Source of the DNA: Sialis fuliginosa
Lineage: Eukaryota > Arthropoda > Insecta > Megaloptera > Sialidae
Assembly (NCBI GenBank): GCA_961205875.1
Contig: OY540812.1
Coordinates: 34,915,098-34,979,097 of the forward strand
DNA length: 64,000 nucleotides
Direction of reading: 5' to 3'
A program made the position numbers and the translations under genes. This document shows positions 11,798 through 20,748 of the stretch, piece by piece (position 1 is the first letter of the stretch; every line of letters begins with the position of its first letter). The notes beneath the pieces are model-generated. The model was given only the letters and a program-made list of their open reading frames with translations. It had not been told where the DNA came from and ran no database searches.

Positions 11798-12535
11798 CTA
11801 TTATTGCGATATTATATCAAACATTTACAAAATTGTATTCTTTGTACAGGGCGTATCAAAACTCTGAACTTAATTTTTTTCAAAACACCAAAATGAAGAA
11901 AGTATGTTCCTGTGTATTTTTTGACAAATAATCTTCTACAAGAACCTTACTCGGGAAATAATAAAAGAACAAAAAAATATTTGAAAAAAATCGACGGGCC
12001 AACTGGCCCCATACACTCCTGGTAAAAATTATTATTGTTTGATACTGGAAATAGATAATACTTATTAATAATAAACCGGTTATCAAATTTCATATATTTC
12101 AACTGTATCACTATGAGCATTTAATTAACATTTAATTTTTTGAAGCATTTCGTGAAGTTATATACGACTTTAACTGTTATTCGACAGTTTGTTCTGCTGA
12201 GTTCATCTGAAAGTAGCAAAACATGCAATACTTTTTTTTAAAAGAGCATTAAATTTTCTTTTTGCGCATTTAATTAGCATTTAATTTTCTGAAGCATCTC
12301 GTGTAGTTACATACGATGTTAACTGTTATTCGACACTTTGTTCTGCTGAGTTCATCTGAAGCTAGCAAAACATGCAATATTTTTTTTCTAAAAGAGCATT
12401 AAATTTTCTTTTTGCGCATTTAATTAGCACTTAATTATTAGTCAAGTGAACTTTTTTTTTGCTGACTTTGCTCTGCTAACTTAATGGACATCAATACCTT
12501 AGGGTTTTTTTCTTGGTACAATTCATAGTCCAGTA

Positions 12536-13073
12536 ACTTTATACATCACAGCATGCGTCAAATCCGGTAGTTCTGATTTTTTGCAGACTTGTTTATGATG
12601 TTGGCCTAATGAATAATCCAAGTTTGTGATCTCGAGCGCCGAACGCAACTTTGTCAAAAATCGAAAAAACCGCGAAAAAATCGTTATTTTTTCAAATTTT
12701 GGCGATTATAACCCTAAAGGACTAGTTTTTGAAAAAACTTTCTTGGGACGTTTTTAAAGTAGACTAAATTTGCTACAATATGATACTAGAACTGTCTCTG
12801 TAGACCCAATAGTTTACGAGATTAAGCCTTTCAAAGTTTATCAATTTTTTCGAACTTCGCAATTTTTTGCAATTCTGTCGTTCTGAATGAATTTTGACCC
12901 TGATTATACTATCGAAGCCCTGTACATTTATGATGGGATGTTAAAAAAGAAAATGAGAAGTGTGAACGATGATGTTTAAGCTAAGCTACGAATAATGAAG
13001 TAAAAAAGATAAGTACAACAAAAGTTAATAAGTTTATTTGTTAGGAAATTGAGTAATATTCAAAATAAAAAAA
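12536..13073. other. noncoding, probably transposon subterminal sequence
   Basis: No open frame of note. The stretch 12580-12840 has moderate GC and repeated TCGAAAAAACCGCGAAAAAA-like text with GATCTCGAGCGCCGAACGC. It precedes the CXC gene fragment and is probably the noncoding part of that transposon, but I did not find a matching inverted end. Confidence 0.35.
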
Positions 13074-13381
13074 TTAAATTAATTTAGCCCTCTTGGAAGG
13101 TCCCGGTTGAGGTTCGTCCGTATCTGGATCGACGTATTGGGATGGCATATCCCCATCAGGGGATGGTGATGAATCGTCGACGTCTTGTGCCCACAAGTCA
13201 TCCTCCATTTCGACATCGGACAGATTGTCGCCTTCTGGGATATCTACTTCTGCAACATCAGGTATATTGTCACAAGAGGCCCCGCTGCAGTGCCTGCAGA
13301 CTGATGAGCATTTTAATCCTGCCTTCCTGCAGCTGCACGCGTTCCCACAACCCTTCGTGCAGCCACAAGAAAGTATTCAGT
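13074..13381 (-). pseudogene. CXC-tailed transposon protein, C-terminal fragment
   Basis: The minus strand reads SCGCTKGCGNACSCRKAGLK, then CSSVCRHCSGASC, followed by an acidic tail that ends PQPGPSKRAKLI and a stop at 13074-13076. The spacing of the cysteines is the CXC/tesmin-like tail seen also at 6660-6760, though this is a different subfamily with a closer match to the usual CGCxKGCGxxCxCRKxGLKC pattern. An in-frame stop lies just upstream at about 13385, and the rest of the gene is missing. The cysteine-rich plus-strand frame at 13142-13432 is a shadow of this. Confidence 0.7.
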
Positions 13382-13400
13382 TGTACATGTGGATCGGTCA

Positions 13401-13814
13401 ATGATCTTCGACTTTGTTCGAACTTTCCATGATTCTTTTTTTAAAGCTCCGTACATTATAAAACCTAATGGTAAGAAAGATTAGTACGCCATAACTAAAT
13501 ACAGAGTTTTCATTTATGATGTGGAAGCCGTTAAACAAGGAACCATCTGTTGCAACTCTACAGTAGGCATACTGGTAGCCCATAGCGTAAAAATCTGTGA
13601 CACCAGAAATGAGACATCACTGACTCTCGAAAGTCTACAACATGCATATAGTGGTCCTCTAACATTGAACCCTGCTAAACTAAGAGACGCGAAGGAACTC
13701 GCTAAGAAGTATGTTGGTCACAACGAGATGTGGTTCTACGATGGCCTAAATTCGAATGATGATGTCAAGGATCCTGAAGAACTCACCGACGCCGAATACT
13801 ATGATCATGAGTAG
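13401..13814 (+). pseudogene. unidentified transposon protein, C-terminal fragment
   Basis: The frame runs from ATG at 13401 through one in-frame TAG (13482-13484) to the stop at 13812-13814, about 137 codons. Codon use and composition are clearly protein-like and less AT-rich than the surroundings. Visible text includes FDFVRTFHDSFFKAPYI before the stop and VKQGTICCNSTVGILVAHSV and LNPAKLRDAKELAKKYVGH after it; the C-terminus is acidic (DDVKDPEELTDAEYYDHE). I do not recognise a domain. It lies tail-to-head against the minus-strand CXC fragment, so the two may be partners from one transposon or a chance join. Confidence 0.5.
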
Positions 13815-14004
13815 TTTTGCATTCTTATTTTTTCTTTGGAGCTTCATTTTTCATGTACTAAAAAGAGTGTTTTTGTGCTTAGAATTTAGTTAGTACACTC
13901 GTTACTGTGTTCTTCCTTGAAATAAACCAATTTTCTTGAAAATTGTTCTAATTCAGTGCTTCCTTACTTTAAAAAGAAAATAATTTTCAACTATTTGGGC
14001 CAAA

Positions 14005-14198
14005 AAGGAGTTAACTCCAGAATGAAATTGACACTAGAATTGCGAATTTGACGAATTTCTCAATGGAATTTGGCCAAAACATGAAGTGGTAGGTGACAAA
14101 TAATTGGACGAAGACAAAGACGATTTAAATACATTCTACATTTTTTTAACAGTTTTTTCTATTTTCCCACAAATTATAAAAACTGGAGTTAACTCCTT
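14005..14198. mobile_element. 194-bp inverted-repeat element with palindromic ends
   Basis: AAGGAGTTAACTCCAG at 14005-14020 is mirrored by CTGGAGTTAACTCCTT at 14183-14198. Each end contains the perfect 12-base palindrome GGAGTTAACTCC. No clear target duplication. It sits directly outside the left end of the THAP/YqaJ element. Confidence 0.5.
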
Positions 14199-14548
14199 GT
14201 TGCTGCATATCCCTCAATTCACTCCACAAGTCGTGACGTCACAATCGCCATTTTGATTGAGGTAGGTCTAGGTTCGCGTTCCAAACGTTCCAAACAAAGC
14301 GAGATTAACACATGAATTTATCTAAGAAGTGATTGTTTTATTAAAGTTTACGTTTTTTTTTTAAGGTAAATACATTTACTTATTCCTTTAGCTATAATTT
14401 ATCGATTCCAATAATAATTTCTAAAGATTTTGCCTACTTTATGTGAAGAAAAAGGATTTTAAATTAAGTGAGGTTATGTAACGCTTTGACTATAACGCAG
14501 ATAACGCATGTTTTATTTATTTTTAGGTAAAAATTAAACTAAAAAATC

Positions 14549-14888
14549 ATGGTTATGTGTTTTGCACCCACCTGCAAACATTATAGTACAAGCCATGATT
14601 GTACATTTTTTGTTTTTCCGAAGGAAAGCAGTGAACTGAAAAAGTGGATTAAATTAATAAGGTAGATACCATACGCATTACACATGGTTATTTTGTTTTG
14701 TGAATTTCATAATTTTATGCATTATACAATGTTTTAGACGAAAAGACAGGGAGCTTTCGAAATATTCTCGCATCTGTAGCTGTCATTTTGTTAACATTGA
14801 TCGGATGAATCGACCTACTATTTTTGATTTTAATGTGGAGAAAAAACTGGACATTTCTGAACACAAAACAAAAATTGGAAGGTTAATA
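14549..14888 (+). pseudogene. THAP zinc-finger N-terminus of a transposase, DDE part lost
   Basis: Exon 1 (14549-14661) starts MVMCFAPTCKHYSTSHDCTF and ends AATAAG before GTAGAT. Exon 2 starts at 14738 after TTTTAG, and joining them keeps frame (113 nt plus the next base). It then reads RKDRELSKYSRICSCHF. The C-x4-C pair, the W of KKWIKL and the C-x2-H of CSCHF form the C2CH THAP DNA-binding finger. After about 14888 the frame degenerates into AT-rich sequence, and nothing like a catalytic core follows before the opposing gene. It lies head-on toward the minus-strand YqaJ gene within the same inverted repeats. Confidence 0.75.
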
Positions 14889-15095
14889 CAGGCATGCCAA
14901 TTTATATATATATATTTGTGTATAAAATATGGATATCACAGGAAGAAGACTATCGAAGCAGCAACATTCTATACAAAAATTGACCTTCAATCGGACACTA
15001 ATAATAAGTGTAAATACCTACTTGACCATTTGTATTTTTGTATAATATGAAAATAAAAGAGGAAATAGATTTTATGTATTTTTATTGAATTAAAT

Positions 15096-15839
15096 TTATA
15101 CATCATCTAAAACATTGGAAATAATAAGGGGTAAATACTTATCAAAGTAAAATGTTTCCAATAGCTCTAAATTGTCAACCCATTTATCATCCCTGTGGAC
15201 ATCAATTAAAATGTTTTCTTGAGGTGTCCAAATAAACAAATGGCATAGTTCCCGACCAGAAATAGCCAAATTGCCTTGAATTTGGTGGTAATAATCGTGG
15301 TTTTTATTGAGCATTATTTCATCACCAATAAAATAAACTACATATGATTGATCAGTTTGTAGCTTAACGCTCATTGATTGATCCCTGAACTTAAAGGGAC
15401 ACTTTATTTCTATTATAGCATTATCTCCAACAAGACCATCTGGAGTCGCCCCAAAAAAACCGCAGCTGTGTAGCCATAGACCCGTGCGTACCACCTGTAA
15501 CTTTGTTTCTTCCGAAAATTGTTTTCGGGCCACATCTTCATGAGTAATACCCCATTGAATGGATTTAATATTATCTAGGTTGTAGAAACCTGTAATAAAT
15601 AGAAATGTTAAAAAAGCCCTGTATAAAATATTTAAAAGTAAGTAAGAATATATATTTTTCTTACCTGTTAATCGTTTAAACAAAGAAGGCGGGTACTTTT
15701 TTCTGGCTATCGCTGCCAACACAACTCCAAAATTGCTGGCTGTTAATCGGTTTTTCCGCCATGTCAGCCAATTTTCATTTGCCGACTGACCCACTGTATA
15801 TTTGCAGACTTCTTTAATTGTATCTTCAGAAAGCATCAT
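15096..15839 (-). pseudogene. YqaJ-type exonuclease domain (C-terminal half of SWIM-YqaJ gene)
   Basis: The minus strand encodes a YqaJ viral-recombinase-like nuclease: NRLTASNFGVVLAAIARKK, then WGITHEDVARKQF, FGATPDGLVGDNAIIEIKCP with the D...ExK metal-binding residues, and YYHQIQGNLAISGRELCHLF. An in-frame 75-bp intron is visible at 15590-15664, with CAG|GTAAGA as donor and TTACAG as acceptor; its removal joins KRLTG to FYNLDN. The frame stays open through the intron only by chance. The upstream SWIM part is out of frame by one base at a run of eight A (minus strand) near 15857. Product would be a DNA exonuclease; its role in transposition is not known to me. Confidence 0.8.
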
Positions 15840-16796
15840 TTTATCCCTGAAGTATTTTTTTTATCATCTGCTGTACAATATTCTTCTGAAAATACATATT
15901 CTTCGATATCAAGGAGAATATTGAGTTGAGTTGTTGGCTCAGGACGTAAGAGCCACGTAAAGCCAACAGCAGTTCCAAACTGTTGTAAACTTTTATAAAA
16001 ATTTTTTACTTCATCTTCGGTAAGCTCGGTATCCACTGACACATGACTCTTTGCCACATACATTTCATCAATGGTCTTGACATCTTCTTTAATTTTTTTT
16101 GCCGCCCACCGACATTCCACATCTGTCACCGATATATTATGGTGTCCAAAGATGCAAACAGCTGCAACGTGATGACACAAGAACTGACCTCGTGGACATG
16201 TGCAGGAAACACACTTTATTTCCCCATCCTTGAAAAGGTTAACCTACAACATTATGCCCAAGCTTAAAATAGTTTTAAAAATAAAATGATAAATAATATA
16301 TATTAGGGATATTCTATATATATCGATGCATCAAAAACATTCTTGATGTTCGCTTTTTGTGTACCGATGTAATTCGACGTATCGTTAAGGTATCAATTTT
16401 TTTGGATTCATGCGATGTATCGAAAAAATCAATCTTGATCTGATAATTAAAATAAATTAAATACTCTATAAAAGTATTCGATGTTTAGAAAACATTGATG
16501 TAAGTTATCGATGCATCGTAAAAGATCAATGTATAAGTTTGCGATGTGTTAGATTGAAATAACATTATTGTTTTTTAGGAGTAACATATATGCTTTACCT
16601 CAACAGTATAAAAACGGTCTCTCATACTCGCATGCACTTCACCCTTCAATAATAATAGTTCAGGCACAAAGTGAAAACTTTTAATGTGGTTGGATTCCAC
16701 TGCATTTTCACCTCGAGAAATCAACCTTCTTTCATCCGCTGCGGAGAAGAAATTTGCAATTGCACTTAATTTCAAAACGTGTTTGTTGTGACTCAT
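15840..16796 (-). pseudogene. SWIM zinc-finger N-terminal half of SWIM-YqaJ gene (two exons)
   Basis: Exon 1 runs 16796-16599 from MSHNKHVLKLSAIANFF to RDRFYTVE with donor GAG|GTAAAG. The 355-bp intron ends with GTTGTAG, and exon 2 starts at 16243 with VNLFKDGEIKCVSCTCPRGQ, then FLCHHVAAVCIFGHHN. CTCPRGQFLCHH is a SWIM zinc finger (CxC, then CxH). This part then reaches the A8 run near 15857, beyond which the YqaJ domain is one base out of frame. SWIM fingers bind DNA or protein; the arrangement SWIM then YqaJ recurs in animal transposons. Either a real one-base deletion or a homopolymer sequencing error would explain the break. Confidence 0.8.
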
Positions 16797-17614
16797 TGTA
16801 ACGGTTTAGAAGCCGACAAAATAAGAAATGTTGATTCTAAGAACAAATACAAAGTACATATTAGAGTGATACATAACCTTACTATTTACTTTCCACATTT
16901 TACTATTTACAATAATCAATTTGTTGGAAAATTGTATTTGTAATACATACCTTATAACTATATGAACCTATAAATCTTCTTTAAAACTCAAACACCAAAG
17001 AAAATTTTAATAAAAGAACGATTTTAAAACAAGCCTAGCGACAATAACGTATAGAACTTAGTTTGTTTGGAACGCGACCTAGACCTGCCTCAACAAAAAT
17101 GGCGATTGTGACGTCACACTTGAGGAGTGAATTGAAGAACTTATTTGAAATTGTTAAAAAATTAAAAAATCTCATCTTATAAAATATTAAGCTGGTATTG
17201 GCTTCAAAAAATTTAAACTGGTAACATTAATTTATTAATACAAAGTTCTGATATTAAGTTTCACCAACGTATGTTATTTCTAGCAGCTTTGTGAATTCTC
17301 AAATGGACCAATCGGAGTATCAAATCTCAGTAATTAGAAACATACATTTAAATGATGGTCTCTCATTTAGAAATTTCAAAGGTTGTATGATTCATTATAG
17401 GGTAGTCAAAATTTTGTAGTCTTTTTTAAAGAATGACTGTATTATTTTTTATAAATAATCAAGAATATGCATCATTTAATGTCAATATTAAGACATATTT
17501 ACTTTGAATATATGTGTACTTAATCAATACAAAAAAATTGTATCAACAAATAATTGTGATTGTATAGTATATGTATAATGTAATGTATTAATTTATTATT
17601 TTTTTATTTAGAAA

Positions 17615-17945
17615 ATGTCCTGCAAATACAGAAAATGTGCAGTGAAAGTGTGCAAAGAAAGTTCAAATATGAGTCCTACCATACAAATGCACCGTTTTAC
17701 AAAAAAAAAAAAAAAAACTTACAAAATATATGGCTGGGGAACATAAACGACATAGATTTCTTTAATTTAACAAAATCAAAATTTAGTAGTTTAATGATAT
17801 GCGATAAGCACTTTTCCACATCTCAGTACCAGACGTCCGAGAGGAAAAAATTAAATTTTAATGCAGTGCCAACATTAAATTTACAGTCAAGTAAAGAAGT
17901 AAATTCCAATCTAACGCCACATATTGCTTTGTGCCACAAACCATG
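17615..17945 (+). pseudogene. THAP-domain N-terminus of a P-element-like transposase
   Basis: From ATG at 17615 the frame reads MSCKYRKCAVKVCKESSNMS up to a run of 16 A (17701-17716), after which the domain continues in another frame as LGNINDIDFFNL, FSSLMICDKHFSTSQY and NFNAVPTLNL. C-x4-C, C-x2-H and AVPT are THAP hallmarks. The end (17885-17985) matches, at roughly 85-90 percent by eye, the reverse complement of 42420-42515, which lies at the head of the minus-strand P-like pseudogene. So this is the N-terminal portion of that same family. The rest of the gene is absent here. Confidence 0.65.
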
Positions 17946-18031
17946 ACGAACGTAGTTAACGAAAAAAACCGTATGTATAAGTCATATTTTTTTTAAATAC
18001 GACAGTCAAATTACATAATAAAAAAATAACT

Positions 18032-18171
18032 AAATATATACACCTTAACCACAGGAATTCAATGTCACTTGACACGTTTTTCGATTTCACTAGAAGTCCC
18101 CATCAGAAGCCACGTAACGAAACACGTGTCAAGTGGAATTGTTTTCTTGTGGTTAAAGTGTATATATTTAG
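18032..18171. repeat. 140-bp hairpin with retroelement-like loop
   Basis: CTAAATATATACACCTTAACC at the left and GGTTAAAGTGTATATATTTA at the right are inverted copies, continuing into GTCACTTGACACG and CGTGTCAAGTGG. The loop holds CATCAGAAGCCACGTAACGA, resembling the CTGAAGA...CGAAACG text of Penelope-like 3' UTRs (compare 57050-57090). Confidence 0.6.
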
Positions 18172-18978
18172 TATAAGTGATTACCAGTTTTTCCGTTTTC
18201 CTGTAGTTAATCCCTTAATGATGAGTATAACGTAGCAGTCAATTAAAAATTAACCAACATTTATTTAGCACGTTAAGCATTATAGTAATCGAAATGAGCA
18301 GGACTCCATAGTCTTGACAGTTATATTGCACTGTTAAATTGATATAATCACTATTATATTAAATTAAAAAAAAACGTTTTTATTGAATTTTATCTCTATG
18401 TAATTATTTTTATATTACGATTATTTTTTAAATATAAACATAAACTAGACTTAACGTGCAAAAAATCGGTACCATTTAGGATCTTTTTATAGTTTTTAAG
18501 TTTGGTGTAAAAATATAATATTGTTTTTTTATTTATTATATTTTTGTATTTATTGTTTATACCTTATCAGTATTTAAGATTTAATGTATTTTTATAATAT
18601 TGTTTGTTGTTTTATATAATTACTACATTATCATTAATTGTGCCTGTGATTAAATTAATTATACCTGTCTATATATATATATCTGTTAATTGTTGTTTGT
18701 TTGATTTTAATATTATTAATGTTCTTACTGTTATAAAATTTGTTAGTGTACCTGTATATTTTATATAGAATATATATATAATATAATATTTTTTGTACTG
18801 TATAATATAATTTTTTTTTAAATAAAATCAGTTAATATTAATATAACTTATTAGTTTAAATGCATTTAAACATTTCCAAATTTTTAACATGATAACTTTG
18901 TATTACTATCTACTGATAATATAAAAATATATTAAATAAAATAATAATTATAAAATAAATAATTTTATTAACTGCCTT
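18172..18978. other. no gene seen
   Basis: Extremely AT-rich, with TATATA runs near 18670-18790. Nothing coding or repeated at a longer scale was found. Confidence 0.5.
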
Positions 18979-20190
18979 TTGGTAGAAGTCAAAGAAATGC
19001 CCATGGCTATAAGACGGAAAATGTTGAGTGATCGATTCGTAATTAACAAAACGTCTATGAGATCCCATGTAATACAGGGACAAATGAACAAACTTGTCAC
19101 CGAAATTGAGCACAAAGCCTACTGGAAAAACAAGAGCACTCCAGAAATTGTAAAGAGCTGGAAAGACCTCCAAGATTTCAGCAAGAAAACATTTAAATAC
19201 AGCAACTCTGCAATGTATGACTACGACCCAACATTAATCCACATAACACCAAAGGTCATCCTAGATATGTTCAAGCAAGACGAAGAAGACCCGACTCTGT
19301 TCATCTGGAGGATAAATGAGGAATTGCCAGGCGCAACGTTCATATACACAGACGGCTCGAAAACGGAAGAACACGTGGGGTCAGCATATTATAACAGCAA
19401 CAGCGGGAAAACCCTTGCAGTAAACATTACACAACAGCATTCAATATACTCAGCAGAAGCGTACGCAATCAAACGAGAACAGGAGGACAATAAAAAGGAA
19501 GACAATTCGCAAATAATAATTATATCTGATTCAAAAAGTGTCCTTATCAACCTAAAAGCAAGAAATATAAAAACAAATTACCACATCATGGACATCCTAC
19601 AACTGGTAAGGGAATACGAAGAACTAAATACAAATTTGTCATTTGTATGGTGCAAAAGTCATGTTCCCGTACCTGGAAATGAGAGAGCTGACGAGCTAGC
19701 TCTCCAAGCTAAACTTCTGCCAACCAAACAGGTACCTACACCGCAGGCATATTTAAGAGCTCTAATAAAAAACAGGCTAATGACGCCTGGCAAAATGCTT
19801 ACACAACATCCATAGCCACGAAAGGACAATGGTATGGAAGAATCCAGCCTAACATTCCATCAATAAACATGGTTCCAGCACGAAAAAAATCCCAGTAGAA
19901 TGATCACAGCTATAAGTAGAATTAGATTTAACCAGGCTCGTACCTCCACAATACTTATACAAAATTCGCGTAAACCCAACACCACTATGCTCCTGCGACA
20001 ACAATACAATAGCTAATCTGGAACATATCTTCATCGAATGCCCAACATATGCCAACGAAAAGAAAATATTAACGGACAACCTAAAAAAGAAAAACATAAA
20101 AATCTGCAACCTATAACAACTGCTATGTCAAACAGACTCTAACGATGAAATTATGGAATTCATAACTCAGACTAAAATGACAATATGAGA
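18979..20190 (+). pseudogene. non-LTR retrotransposon ORF2, 3' part with RNase H (Jockey/I-like)
   Basis: The frame 18979-19815 (278 codons) holds the end of the reverse-transcriptase connection and a ribonuclease H domain. The four acidic residues are visible: FIYTDGSKTEEHVGSAYY (D), HSIYSAEAYAIK (E), IIIISDSKSVLINL (D) and VPGNERADELA (D). After a frameshift near 19800 the C-terminal zinc knuckle region continues as NPTPLCSCDNNTIANLEHIF and IECPTYANEKKIL around 19975-20070. The polymerase core is missing, consistent with 5' truncation. A related 3' end lies on the minus strand at 63170-63640. RNase H in ORF2 points to the I, R1, LOA or similar clades. Confidence 0.8.
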
Positions 20191-20748
20191 AGGTAAATGT
20201 TAAATGTAACCCAATCCCAAGTGAACCCCTTCCCTATTCCATTATCATGGCCTCCAGTTTGTCTAAACCTGCAATGACCGGCCCATTTGCAACTTCCCCA
20301 TCCATCTTGTGTCCCAGTCTATCAAAAAAAACCCTCACACACACACACTACACGGCACACCAACACAAAGGAGCTGTCAGGAAAGGAGAGCATCCAGTTG
20401 ACAAATCATCATTTGCTATATTTGGTTTCATTATTGAATACAATATTTACATATTTCTGTATAATTATTATTGTGATTAATTCCTTATTTTTTGCTGTGC
20501 ATCGTTTGGTTTTGGTTTAAATAATTAAAATTTCGTATAATATTTTATTATTGTTCGTTCGATATTTAATATACCTATATATTTTTCATTTTTTCTTCTT
20601 TGGTTTTCTGTTTTTATTTCTGGTCGTTATAATTTATCTAATTTCATTACTGTTTCGTTTTGCATCTTCGTGTTTTTTATTTTAATCCTATTCTGTGGTG
20701 ATTTATAAATTAATTTTTTATATTTTTTATTTCATAATTTTGTTATAA
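20191..20748 (+). mobile_element. 3' UTR of the non-LTR element, then AT-rich spacer
   Basis: Relatively GC-rich noncoding text (20200-20400), including CCCTCACACACACACAC, follows the ORF2 remains; the minus-strand copy at 63.2 kb also has GT/CA-rich sequence at its 3' end. From about 20410 the composition returns to background. I could not place the exact 3' terminus. Confidence 0.45.

Larger units (their letters stand above)
10383..12491. mobile_element. 2.1-kb inverted-repeat element with 9-bp target duplication
   Basis: Left end ATGTCCATGAAGTTAGCAGA and right end the inverse, TAAGTTAGCAGAG in reverse complement, ending ATGGACAT at 12491. CAATACCTT occurs directly before (10374-10382) and after (12492-12500). 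The related copy at 62.4 kb has a single CAATACCTT and no insert, i.e. an empty site. The arms contain tandem subunits. No transposase ORF is seen. A 9-bp duplication is typical of Mutator-like elements; assignment beyond that is inference. Confidence 0.85.
10093..12535. mobile_element. CGTGCG-hairpin repeat, copy 1, interrupted
   Basis: From about 10093 (TTTTTTCTACAACCGTGTAA) to 10382, then again from 12492 to about 12535, this matches the continuous sequence at 62106-62411. It contains a strong palindrome, CGCCGTGCGTAAAAAG with TTTTTTCACGCACGGCG (10176-10208). No coding capacity. The 2.1-kb element at 10383-12491 splits it exactly at CAATACCTT. I cannot assign the repeat to a class. Confidence 0.75.
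14214..17135. mobile_element. 2.9-kb transposon with about 80-bp inverted ends, THAP and SWIM-YqaJ genes
   Basis: The left end TCAATTCACTCCACAAGTCG (14214) pairs with the right end finishing GAGGAGTGAATTGA at 17135. The arms include TGACGTCACAATCGCCATTT and a block ending CGCGTTCCAAAC; about 80 bases pair with few mismatches. No convincing target duplication is visible. Inside are a plus-strand THAP fragment and a minus-strand SWIM/YqaJ gene. From general knowledge, ISL2EU-type elements pair a transposase bearing a THAP-like domain with a YqaJ nuclease, so I infer that affiliation; the DDE part of the transposase is missing. Confidence 0.75.

Noticed and set aside
13142..13432. Cysteine- and histidine-rich plus-strand frame, suggestive of a zinc finger
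   Set aside because: It is the shadow of the minus-strand CXC tail, whose cysteine spacing fits the known pattern far better.
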